DNA of 11,887 nt, from assembly GCA_002474325.1 (NCBI GenBank), contig DKNL01000200.1, positions 1 through 11,887 of the forward strand, given 5' to 3'. This DNA comes from Opitutales bacterium UBA7389 (lineage in GTDB: Bacteria > Verrucomicrobiota > Verrucomicrobiia > Opitutales > Opitutaceae). Both the position numbers and the translations under genes were made by a program. This document shows positions 1 through 6,217 of the stretch, piece after piece. Below the pieces are notes generated by a model. It ran no database searches, had not been told where the DNA came from, and saw only the letters and a list, made by a program, of their open reading frames with translations. How positions within the stretch are numbered: the first letter of the stretch is position 1; each line of letters starts with the position of its first letter.

Positions 1-372
1 GTCTGGGTGCAGTCCTAAAAACCAATGCTGATCTCGTTTTGGATTTATGCCCATATAGAGCCCTGCCCTTTGTGGGTAGCCGCCTGTAAGGAAGGCCGCT
101 CGAGAGGGTGAGCAGATAGATGCGGCTGTATGAAAGTCGGTGAAGCGAATTCCGTCTGCCGCTAGACAGTCGATATGAGGTGTATTCACCTTTTGGGCTC
201 CGTTGCAGCTGATATCCGAGTAGCCCAGGTCATCGGTCAACATGAATATGACGTTGGGCATTTTTGCATCGTCGACCGCTTGCCCTAAAAATGAGAAAAT
301 GGATAGGGCCACAGCCGTGATCGCGGTATTTCTGAGAAGCGATCGAGAATAGATAGGCGAATTACTCTTCAT
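1..372 (-). CDS. Exported type I (formylglycine) sulfatase, N-terminal 124 residues, cut by the window edge
   Basis: The reading frame starts at an ATG at 372 and stays open to the left edge, so only the N-terminus is present. Residues 1 to about 32 form a signal peptide (basic start, hydrophobic AITAVALSIFSFLG, then QA before VDDAKMP). The mature start PNVIFMLTDDLGYSD is the classic sulfatase opening, with the metal-binding Asp pair at residues 47-48. The CSPSR motif (Cys87) is the site that a formylglycine-generating enzyme oxidises, and it is followed by AAFLTGGYPQRAG. The family hydrolyses sulfate esters; here it would act in the periplasm or outside the cell, plausibly on sulfated polysaccharide, but the substrate cannot be told from this part. 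One oddity is DCLAADG, where the family usually has DRLAADG. The gene lies 35 bases downstream of the unknown gene at 408-1061 on the same strand, so the two are probably co-transcribed. No clear ribosome binding site precedes it. Confidence 0.93.
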   Translation of the reverse strand, partial: MKSNSPIYSRSLLRNTAITAVALSIFSFLGQAVDDAKMPNVIFMLTDDLGYSDISCNGAQKVNTPHIDCLAADGIRFTDFHTAASICSPSRAAFLTGGYPQRAGLYMGINPKRDQHWFLGLHPD

Positions 373-407
373 GTTGGTGTATTTTAGCTTGGTTGTTTGG
401 GTCAAAG

Positions 408-1061
408 CTATCTCCTCTTGCGGCGAATGCGGTCGTCTGTAAGCACTAGGGCATCGCGACCAAATCCGTTGGCCCAGGCGTGGTTAAAGCACAAGTGCGT
501 GTAAAGCTGATCACGTGTTTGGTTATCCTCGGAGTGGACAGAGAGGGAATAGTCGATGTGATTCTGACGTACCTGAAATACGACGTACAACGAGGCCTTC
601 GGTTCATCATTTTCATAGATGAGGGTGCACTTTTGATCCCTCTTTAGTTCCCAACGAAAGCGGTCCCAACCTTGGTCAGGAAGGCGGACTTCTTCGGTGG
701 GTAGCGATATTAGCGCTCCCTCTACGTTTAATGCCCAGCGTGCCCCGGGAAAGCGTTCCCATTCGATAACCAGTGTCTGCAAACGGTAGTTATCCCGGCT
801 TCGCTGATGCACCTCACTTTTCTGGTTGTTTCTAAAGAAAGCGGCCGCATCAGAAATTCGATCTTCTTCAAGTCGGTTAGGAGGCCGACTTCTGGGCAAT
901 GGATCTTCACCGTTCAAACTTTCCATTAAGACGGAATGCGGAATCACCCGAATCGATCTGGTCTCATTTCCCGCGAATGCTTCAAATTTTCCGGCCAAGA
1001 TTATGCAAAAGACTATTGCCAAAGAGGAGAACAGGATAATTTCCAATTTTAATCGGGGCAT
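408..1061 (-). CDS. Unrecognised exported or membrane-anchored protein, upstream partner of the sulfatase
   Basis: I do not recognise this protein. The frame is open from an ATG at 1115 (235 residues), but the second ATG at 1061 (217 residues) is preferred. From there the protein begins MPRLKLEIILF with a basic start, a hydrophobic core of about 19 residues and a possible AFA cleavage site, a normal signal peptide or anchor; the longer form would have an acidic N-terminus. After a polar, Pro- and Arg-rich stretch, the C-terminal half alternates hydrophobic and polar residues with many aromatics (WALNVEGALI, YVVFQVRQNHIDYSL), which suggests a beta-sandwich-like domain. Two cysteines (in KCTLIY and HLCFNHAW) could form a disulfide. 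The C-terminus is very basic (RIRRKRR). It sits 35 bases before the sulfatase start, so it may support or accompany that enzyme. No catalytic motif is evident. Confidence 0.72.
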   Translation of the reverse strand: MPRLKLEIILFSSLAIVFCIILAGKFEAFAGNETRSIRVIPHSVLMESLNGEDPLPRSRPPNRLEEDRISDAAAFFRNNQKSEVHQRSRDNYRLQTLVIEWERFPGARWALNVEGALISLPTEEVRLPDQGWDRFRWELKRDQKCTLIYENDEPKASLYVVFQVRQNHIDYSLSVHSEDNQTRDQLYTHLCFNHAWANGFGRDALVLTDDRIRRKRR

Positions 1062-1160
1062 TGCGTAAGAGAGTCTGTTATCCGGGCCCGGAAGACAATC
1101 CGGATCTTCTGTCATAGAATACCAAAATCAGGTATTGGGCATCGGCTAAAGTAATCGATA

Positions 1161-1265
1161 TAGCGGGCGATCTCACTCCTTCGTCCCGCTACGGCGGGAC
1201 TACGGCGGTGCACGCCGAGCGCCCACCATCCGCTAATAGTGTGGTCGCTCGGCGATCGACCGCTA
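1161..1265. repeat. Nested inverted-repeat element (possible MITE-like or structured-RNA element)
   Basis: A 105-base segment lies between the Bax-inhibitor gene and the gene at 408-1061. Its ends are inverted copies: TAGCGGGCGATC (1161-1172) and GATCGACCGCTA (1254-1265), pairing at 11 of 12 positions. Inside are two further hairpins. One is a perfect 7-bp stem, GTCCCGC/GCGGGAC (1183-1200), closed by TACG. The other is a 14-bp stem with a single mismatch (1213-1226 with 1241-1254) and a 14-base loop. The fold would be a three-way junction. No T-run follows on either strand, so it is not a standard terminator. It could be a non-autonomous palindromic repeat or a structured 3' UTR. No second copy is seen in the window. 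Confidence 0.6.
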
Positions 1266-1291
1266 CCATTTTGAGAAGCGAATTCCCGCCT

Positions 1292-2029
1292 CTATCGGCT
1301 ACGCAATTTCGAAAGGAGCCGGAGCAACTCGATATAGAGCCAGATCAGCGTTACCAGGAGGCCGAAGGCGCCGTACCATTCCATATATTTAGGAGCTCCT
1401 CGGCGAGCGCCATTCTCTATGAAATCAAAGTCGAGGACGAGGTTTAGGGCCGCGACTACTACGACAAAGAGGCTAAATAGAATGCCAATCGTGCCGCTGC
1501 CGTGAATAAAGGGAATGGATACGCCGAAAAATCCCAGGACAAACGTAACTAGATAGATGAGGAATATGCCTCCGGTTGCAGCCACAATGCCCAGTTTGAA
1601 GTTCTCGGTCGCCTTGATTAGGCCAGAGCTATAAGCGAAAAGCAGAGCGAAGAGGGTTCCGAAGGTGAGAAGTATCGCCTGGAAAACCAACCCTGGAAAT
1701 TGCATCTCGTAAAAGGCTGAGAGAATTCCTAAGAGGATACCTTCCACGGCTGCGTAAATGGGAGCAGTGATCGGAGCTGCGGTCTTTTTGAAAACGGTAA
1801 TCATGGCGATTACGAATCCACCAATGGCGCTACCGATTAGCCATGGGTACAGCTCTCCTGGGTTTACAGCGCTATAGGCTCGGTCCCAGCTGTAAATCGC
1901 GGTAAACATAAGAATGCACAGAAGGATCCCCGTTCGGTTCACGGTACCGTTTATTGTCATGGCATCACCGGTAGCCGATGGTCTAAGGTCAAATGCTTTG
2001 TCGTTGAGGGCTGGATTGGATGTTCTCAT
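1292..2029 (-). CDS. Bax inhibitor-1/YccA-like integral membrane protein
   Basis: This 245-residue protein belongs to the Bax inhibitor-1-like membrane family (the bacterial BaxI_1 branch). About seven hydrophobic segments can be seen, near residues 33-48, 61-80, 88-106, 113-134, 146-169, 178-199 and 218-238, after a polar N-terminus of about 30 residues. The stretch LDFDFIENG (Asp200, Asp202) matches the conserved acidic pair of the family; in the Bacillus homologue YetJ such a pair gates a pH-dependent calcium leak. The start at the ATG at 2029 gives the usual family length. It would sit in the cytoplasmic membrane and may modulate calcium leak or membrane stress, but the bacterial role is poorly defined. 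It follows the CE15 esterase gene by 63 bases on the same strand, with no terminator between, so read-through is likely although no functional link is obvious. Confidence 0.9.
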   Translation of the reverse strand: MRTSNPALNDKAFDLRPSATGDAMTINGTVNRTGILLCILMFTAIYSWDRAYSAVNPGELYPWLIGSAIGGFVIAMITVFKKTAAPITAPIYAAVEGILLGILSAFYEMQFPGLVFQAILLTFGTLFALLFAYSSGLIKATENFKLGIVAATGGIFLIYLVTFVLGFFGVSIPFIHGSGTIGILFSLFVVVVAALNLVLDFDFIENGARRGAPKYMEWYGAFGLLVTLIWLYIELLRLLSKLRSR

Positions 2030-2092
2030 TAAGGTTTCGTTGGATACGGTTCTACTCTCTTGAAGCGTTTTGTTAGGAAGTGGATTTAGATT

Positions 2093-3388
2093 TTATTCGA
2101 AATGTCTGTCAGCAAAATCTAGATACCGCTCCCAGTCATAGAGGGTAACGTCGTGTTTGCCAGTGCGGAAATGGTAACCGACGTGCCCGCCGATGGAAGA
2201 ATTCAATGGTGGTTGGGTTTTAGCCACCACACCGTCTAATCCAAAAAGCTCGTATACGGGGCTCGCGGCTTTTGCCGAAAGAAATTCACCATTCGGGTCG
2301 GCCCATAGATCTTCTTGAGCGCTGGCGACATAAACGGCTCTCGGAGCCATGAGAGCGATGAGTTGATGCTGATCGACGGGGATGGCGGCTTCATTGTCGT
2401 TGTAGGTCTTGAACGTTCGATTGAACCAATAAGGGAAGCTATTATTGATGCGTTTGACCGTTTCCCCAAAAGCCCGCCGGCTCAAAGCCGCCCCACCACA
2501 TCCGGAGTTGTTGGAAATCGTGATGCCGAATCGCTCATCGGTCGCCCCAGCCCAGAGCGAAGTCTTTCCTAGGCGTGAGTGGCCTAGCAAAGCGATGCGT
2601 TTTTCATCGATGGCGCTGTCGGTCTCCAAATAATCGACAATGCGGCTCAATCCCCAAGCCCAAGCGCTGATCGCACTCCATTCTTCGAGCTCTAGTGGCT
2701 TTCCTTTGGAATCGGTATCGTAGTGTGAGCGAATACCGTCTTTCCAGCCCTCGGAATGATCGGGTTCGATATCCCCATAGTAGGCGGTGGCTACCGCATA
2801 CCCGCGTTCAACAATCCGTTCGATTGGCCAGCGCTTGGAACTCTTGCCTCGGGCCTCGTCCGTGGCCTGATGCTTGATGTTTCCGTTGCCGTTGATCCGC
2901 ATCCAAGAAGTGGAAAGGTGGATACTGGGATCCGTATGGATCGTGTGATTGCCATTGAAATTGTATCCAACAAATACGGGAGCGGCGCCTTGGATGGAAT
3001 TTGGAATATACAATAAGACGTGGAGCGCCTGAGGAAATGCGTTCTCGTCAAATCGAATGGTGATCTGCTTTCGTATGGCTTTACCGCCTAAGGCATTGAT
3101 CGATTCTGAGGTGACGGTGTAAGTTGGATTCTTCGGTTTGGCGGGTCGGCGGCCGTAAACATGGTCTTCGAACAAAGCCAGGATTTCGGGACGGCGTAGG
3201 TTTTCCCAATCTTGAATCGATGTGATCGGCTTACCGCTCTCTGAAACGAGGGGATCGGGGAGCTCGTATGAGGGTACATTGACCTCGTCGTAGTTGAAAC
3301 CGGGTCGTTGAGCCATGGCAAACGGGATGGATAGAAAAAGGATGCTTAGCGATAAGAGGCACTGAAAAGAAAAGCTTTTTGGGCGCAT
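2093..3388 (-). CDS. Secreted carbohydrate esterase family 15 (4-O-methyl-glucuronoyl methylesterase)
   Basis: CE15 enzymes cleave the ester between glucuronic acid on xylan and alcohols of lignin, or related glucuronate or galacturonate esters. The open frame extends 30 bases further to a TTG at 3418, but the ATG at 3388 gives a clean signal peptide (MRPKSF, hydrophobic core, AMA then QRPGF), so 431 residues is preferred. The nucleophile motif GHSRLGK is at residues 269-275 (Ser271), and the catalytic His402 is in GGHVGYH. Other family landmarks are NNSGCGGAALSRR, VDQHQLIALMAPRAVYV and SAQEDLWADPNGE. The usual catalytic Glu, expected shortly after the nucleophile in the SG-GG loop, appears to be absent. 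An acidic residue in the AQEDLWADP loop is the likely substitute, as described for some bacterial members. The position of the acid is my inference by motif, not by alignment. The product should be periplasmic or extracellular. Confidence 0.93.
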   Translation of the reverse strand: MRPKSFSFQCLLSLSILFLSIPFAMAQRPGFNYDEVNVPSYELPDPLVSESGKPITSIQDWENLRRPEILALFEDHVYGRRPAKPKNPTYTVTSESINALGGKAIRKQITIRFDENAFPQALHVLLYIPNSIQGAAPVFVGYNFNGNHTIHTDPSIHLSTSWMRINGNGNIKHQATDEARGKSSKRWPIERIVERGYAVATAYYGDIEPDHSEGWKDGIRSHYDTDSKGKPLELEEWSAISAWAWGLSRIVDYLETDSAIDEKRIALLGHSRLGKTSLWAGATDERFGITISNNSGCGGAALSRRAFGETVKRINNSFPYWFNRTFKTYNDNEAAIPVDQHQLIALMAPRAVYVASAQEDLWADPNGEFLSAKAASPVYELFGLDGVVAKTQPPLNSSIGGHVGYHFRTGKHDVTLYDWERYLDFADRHFE

Positions 3389-3557
3389 GGGAGAAAAGTA
3401 GGAGCGATGAAGGGTCAAAACAAGCGTGGAAGTTGGTATCCGATCAGGTATCCAGTTCTATTGGCCTGCCCCAAGTTGCTGGATGCCTATTTGATCAATT
3501 CATGGGCGACCGATAGACCCCAACACTAACAGCAGTCGGGCAGTTTTTCAGGCTTGC

Positions 3558-4199
3558 TCACATTCGGGCCTCGATCATTGCCGCCACTTCGGAAAAACCT
3601 CGTTGACGAGCGAATGTGGCCGCGGTTTCGCCATCGACATCTTCTGCCTTCGGATTGGCTCCATTGCTCAGAAGGTATTGCACGACGTCACGATGTCCTT
3701 CGGTTGCTGCGAACATTAGAGGAGTCCAGCTTTCGTGAGAGTCGATATCGTTGATCTTGCCGCCTCGTCGATGAAGGAGAGTAACGAGTTTTAGATTGGG
3801 ACCTGTGCAGGCGAACATGAATGCAGTGCGATTCGTTGAGTCGCGCAAGTCTACTCGGGCTCCCGCTTCCAGTAGTCGCTCAGCGATTTCCGTATGCCCG
3901 TTGAAGGCGGCTAGCATCAGTGGAGTGCGACCATTCTCGTCGGTTAGATCGGGATTGATACCCGCCTCAAGCGCGAGCGCGATGGCTTCGATGTTCCCGT
4001 TCAAGGCCGAATCCATTATGAATTCTATCGGTATAGGGGGCAGCGCTTCAACGGGAGCTCTATCCGAGGAGGAACTAGATGCAGTAGGAGCTGAAGCTGA
4101 GGTAGTTGCGTCGGATTCGGGATTCGACGAATCGCTGCATCCAAATAGGGAAAAGAGGGCGAGAAGAGCAAAGAGCTTGGCAGATTGGATCAAAGACAT
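3558..4199 (-). CDS. Ankyrin-repeat lipoprotein
   Basis: The 213-residue product begins with a lipoprotein signal (MSLIQSAKLFALLALFSLFGC; lipid-modified Cys21), then a Ser/Thr/Ala-rich linker to about residue 48. Ser at +2 does not signal inner-membrane retention, so outer-membrane placement is likely. The rest is four to five ankyrin repeats: a degenerate first at about 57-88, good copies at about 89-121 (GRTPLMLAAFNGHTEIAERLLEAGA) and 156-189 (WTPLMFAATEGHRDVVQYLLSNGAN), a divergent one at 122-155, and a C-terminal cap. Ankyrin repeats bind proteins; no enzymatic domain is present, so this is probably a scaffold or inhibitor on the periplasmic side of the envelope. The partner is unknown. 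It is followed by 169 bases before the CE15 start, with no clear terminator. The start at 4199 is the only one that gives the lipoprotein signal. Confidence 0.88.
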   Translation of the reverse strand: MSLIQSAKLFALLALFSLFGCSDSSNPESDATTSASAPTASSSSSDRAPVEALPPIPIEFIMDSALNGNIEAIALALEAGINPDLTDENGRTPLMLAAFNGHTEIAERLLEAGARVDLRDSTNRTAFMFACTGPNLKLVTLLHRRGGKINDIDSHESWTPLMFAATEGHRDVVQYLLSNGANPKAEDVDGETAATFARQRGFSEVAAMIEARM

Positions 4200-4471
4200 C
4201 GATCCATGACTCAGGAAACTGGGCGAAAACGCAAATCAAAGATTTAGCGGATCCCATTCATGTTTCTGGCCAAGGGGTTAATCGATCAGATTGATGGATT
4301 CTAGGATAGAGGAGTGGTACTCTGAACTACTTTAGGAGCGGCTTTATGCCGCGATTGAACACTTAGCATATCGCGGAATAAACCCGCTCCTACACATAGA
4401 CCAAGGAACCTCGGTTAAGAGGTATATAGCCCGCAGTCAAAATGGCAAATGTCGCAGTCTAAAAACAGCGG
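4200..4471. other. Gene-free spacer of 272 bases with a REPIN and small repeats
   Basis: No coding region is supported here. The spacer holds the REPIN-like pair at 4333-4392 and an imperfect hairpin at 4280-4300 (AATCGATCA and TGATGGATT around GAT, one mismatch). A 7-base direct repeat CGCAGTC occurs at 4432-4438 and 4453-4459. The ankyrin gene promoter must lie here if that gene is transcribed separately, but no convincing -35/-10 pair stands out. Confidence 0.6.
4333..4392. repeat. REPIN-like pair of inverted REP sequences
   Basis: Two 23-base arms, 4333-4355 and 4370-4392, are inverted copies of each other at 21 of 23 positions and are separated by 14 bases. Each arm begins TAGGAGCGG, ends CCGCGAT when read inward, and has its own small palindrome (GCGGC/GCCGC around TTTAT in the left arm). 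This is the layout of a REPIN: two REP sequences in opposite orientation that form one long hairpin. The GGAGCGG...CCGCGA core resembles REP families mobilised by RAYT (Y1 HUH) transposases in other bacteria. No RAYT gene is in the window. The element follows the decayed hydrolase gene and may also slow or stop transcription there. Confidence 0.75.
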
Positions 4472-5065
4472 CTACGAAGTCTTCTTATCCTTCAGCGTTC
4501 GATCGAAAAATTCTACTAGAATATCCAAAGCTGGATCAAAAAATGGGTGGGAGCTCCAAAAGGGATGGGGACCGTCCTTGATGACCTGCGATTCGTGATG
4601 AATGCTAAAAGTATCCAGCTTTTTGATAATGCTCGGATAGCGTTCTCCGGGCCGGTCGAATTCGCCATCCATAAAAAGCATGGGAGGGGTCCGTTGGGAT
4701 ACATGAGTGATTGGCGAGGCGTCGATGTAGTTTTGTTTAGCCGATTCCCAGGAGCCTCCCATAAAAGTTTTGATACGTCGGCGAGGGTCGGCATTCGCGG
4801 ATCGTTGGGATTCCTCGTTGGTCAAATCCATGCTGCCGGCCATGACAACGCATGCTTGGATTGCAGGCGAGTAGGAGGCATAAGGTTCATCGCTTTGATT
4901 GAGTTTACGCGAATAGCCGCTGGTCCCCAAGAGCCCAGATAGATGTCCTCCGGCCGAACCGCCCACGGATCCGATGCGATCGGGATCTATGCGGAAGCTT
5001 CGAGCATTGGCCCGAGCCCAACGAACAGCCGCTTTGCAATCCTCGATCGCGGCCGTGAATCGAGG
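4472..5065 (-). pseudogene. Alpha/beta hydrolase (BD-FAE/esterase-like), 5'-truncated remnant
   Basis: The readable frame encodes about 198 residues that begin inside a hydrolase fold: FTAAIEDCKAAVRWARANA, then RIDPDRIGSVGGSAGGHLSGLLGTSG. GGSAGG carries the nucleophile Ser; MLFMDGEFDRPGE and KDGPHPFW supply likely catalytic Asp and His. Full-length relatives have about 100 more N-terminal residues, including a signal peptide and the HGGG oxyanion motif; none of that is present. An in-frame TAA at 5066-5068 blocks the frame just upstream of PRFTAAIEDC. The 95 bases back to the ThuA gene hold a dispersed-repeat motif and no recognisable esterase sequence. A GTG at 4966 could start a 164-residue product, but that would begin at the nucleophile and lack the first half of the fold. 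A functional product is unlikely. It follows the ThuA gene and was probably the last gene of that operon. Confidence 0.8.
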
Positions 5066-5086
5066 TTAAGGGAAGGGAGGATAGAA

Positions 5087-5106
5087 CCCTTCGGCTTTGC
5101 TCAGGA
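5087..5106 (+). repeat. Dispersed-repeat-like motif at the broken end of the hydrolase pseudogene
   Basis: CCCTTCGGCTTTGCTCAGGA is close to a short imperfectly palindromic motif (CCTTCG...GCTCAGG) that recurs in many bacterial genomes and yields spurious peptides such as PFGFAQDG. Here it lies in the 95 bases between the ThuA stop and the interrupted hydrolase frame. A 7-base direct repeat ATAGAAC occurs on each side (5081-5087 and 5132-5138), which might be a target duplication. The assignment rests on memory of the motif and a single copy. Confidence 0.4.
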
Positions 5107-5163
5107 TGGAGTCTGTCCAATACGCCTTTGAATAGAACGCGGTCGTTGGTTTGAAAGCCGCTA

Positions 5164-6138
5164 CTATTTGGAAAATGGACGTTGGCTAGCGGCTTTCGCG
5201 GTTGGGAAATCAGCAGGAACGTCCGATTGGGTTACGATTCCGGTGGCCGCCCATTCGGTTCCACGAAGAAACGTGGTGATGAAACCGACACATTCGAAAG
5301 AGTAGTCCGCGTGGCCTAGGGTGGTATGGAAAACCCGCCCTTGTCCGTATTCCAAGGTCATCAACATAGGCTCATGTCTTCCCGTGCCTTTATTTTCCGG
5401 ATCGGAATAGGCCGTAGCCAGCACTTCAATATTTTCGGCGGGCCCTCTAAGTTGGGCGTAGAGCTCATCTTTCGTATGGAGCCAGTTCGCTGGGAGCCCT
5501 TGGGTTATCGGGTGATCCGCATCGCGAATGGTGACGAGAAAGGGAGTTTGAGCTCCATGGGAGCCGCCCCTGCCAGGAGAGGGATCTCGAACCAGTTTTT
5601 GCATGGCGTCGAAGTAAAGGTAGGGCCCGTCTTTCTCTGTGCGCCCACCCCAGCCGCCAATACCGATCATCTTGTTGTATGCGTCCCATTCAGGGAAGGA
5701 GTTGCTGGCTGCGTGGATGACGACGAACCCGCCGCCGCCACTGACATAGGCATCGAAAGCAGATTGGGTTTCTTCGGGCCAGGCGGCTGCTTTCCATCCG
5801 AAATTGGATACGACAACGTCGTATTGAGAAAAGTCGGGGTTAAAATCGGAGTCGGGTTTGGGTTCAGCCAGAGCTTCGGTCTTCGGCAAGCCTTTGATGG
5901 GGTATCTGTTAATTAGATCGTCGCCTTTCCAGGTGTACTTCGAGCGAGCGACATCGACAGAGTACAGGCCGGTTTTCTCTAGGTAGCACTTCATCATATA
6001 AGTCGATTGGGGCCACACGCCATGGTTGTTTTGGCCGTCAATGATCAGCGCTTTAAGCCTGGGGCTTTGTTGGCTATAGGACGCTAGTAGAATGGCGGTT
6101 AGAGCGAAGGTAAGGAGGGAGAAGAGTTTCATTTGCAT
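5164..6138 (-). CDS. Exported ThuA-like domain protein
   Basis: ThuA-like proteins have a class I glutamine-amidotransferase-like fold and occur with sugar-catabolism genes; their precise reaction is mostly unknown. The frame opens at a TTG at 6141, but ATG at 6138 (324 residues) is preferred; ATG at 6132 is also possible. A signal peptide covers about the first 22 residues (MQMKLFSLLTFALTAILLA). The domain opens with LKALIIDGQNNHGVWPQST. It continues through YDVVVSNFGWKAAAWPEETQSAFDAYVSGGGGFVVIHAASNSF (given here in register as motif blocks: YDVVVSNFG, FDAYVSGGGGFVVIHAA) and DHPITQGLP. It ends PMLMTLEYGQGRVFHTTLGH, all typical of the family. The gene ends with two tandem TAG codons. It follows the HXXSHH gene by 79 bases on the same strand, so it likely belongs to that operon, and it would act in the periplasm. 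Confidence 0.9.
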   Translation of the reverse strand: MQMKLFSLLTFALTAILLASYSQQSPRLKALIIDGQNNHGVWPQSTYMMKCYLEKTGLYSVDVARSKYTWKGDDLINRYPIKGLPKTEALAEPKPDSDFNPDFSQYDVVVSNFGWKAAAWPEETQSAFDAYVSGGGGFVVIHAASNSFPEWDAYNKMIGIGGWGGRTEKDGPYLYFDAMQKLVRDPSPGRGGSHGAQTPFLVTIRDADHPITQGLPANWLHTKDELYAQLRGPAENIEVLATAYSDPENKGTGRHEPMLMTLEYGQGRVFHTTLGHADYSFECVGFITTFLRGTEWAATGIVTQSDVPADFPTAKAASQRPFSK

Positions 6139-6217
6139 CAATAGTTTTATCAGTCTCCGTCTTGATTGAGAGACCTCTTCAGTGAATAGTTTTGAAATTG
6201 CCCTGATTCCAAGTTCC

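Noticed and set aside
1208..1447. Plus-strand open frame of 79 codons across the nested palindrome and the end of the Bax-inhibitor gene
   Set aside because: Its second half is antisense to a well-supported gene and its first half lies in the inverted-repeat element; the peptide resembles no family.
3796..4209. Plus-strand open frame of 137 codons
   Set aside because: It is antisense to the ankyrin lipoprotein and low in complexity (Ser/Ala-rich), a mirror of the repeats.
4280..4300. Imperfect hairpin and nearby CGCAGTC direct repeats (4432-4459) as regulatory sites
   Set aside because: Short and unsupported by promoter elements; recorded only as contents of the spacer.
4905..5120. Minus-strand 71-codon frame overlapping the hydrolase remnant
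   Set aside because: It is out of frame with the hydrolase, and its peptide (Arg/Ser-rich) is typical of a shadow frame; it does not supply the missing N-terminus.
5326..5916. Plus-strand open frame of 196 codons
   Set aside because: It is fully antisense to the ThuA-like gene, whose motifs are clear; no motif is seen in the antisense peptide.
6153..6174. GTCTC...GAGAC inverted repeat between the HXXSHH and ThuA genes
   Set aside because: Five-bp stem with a 12-base loop and no T-run; expected by chance.
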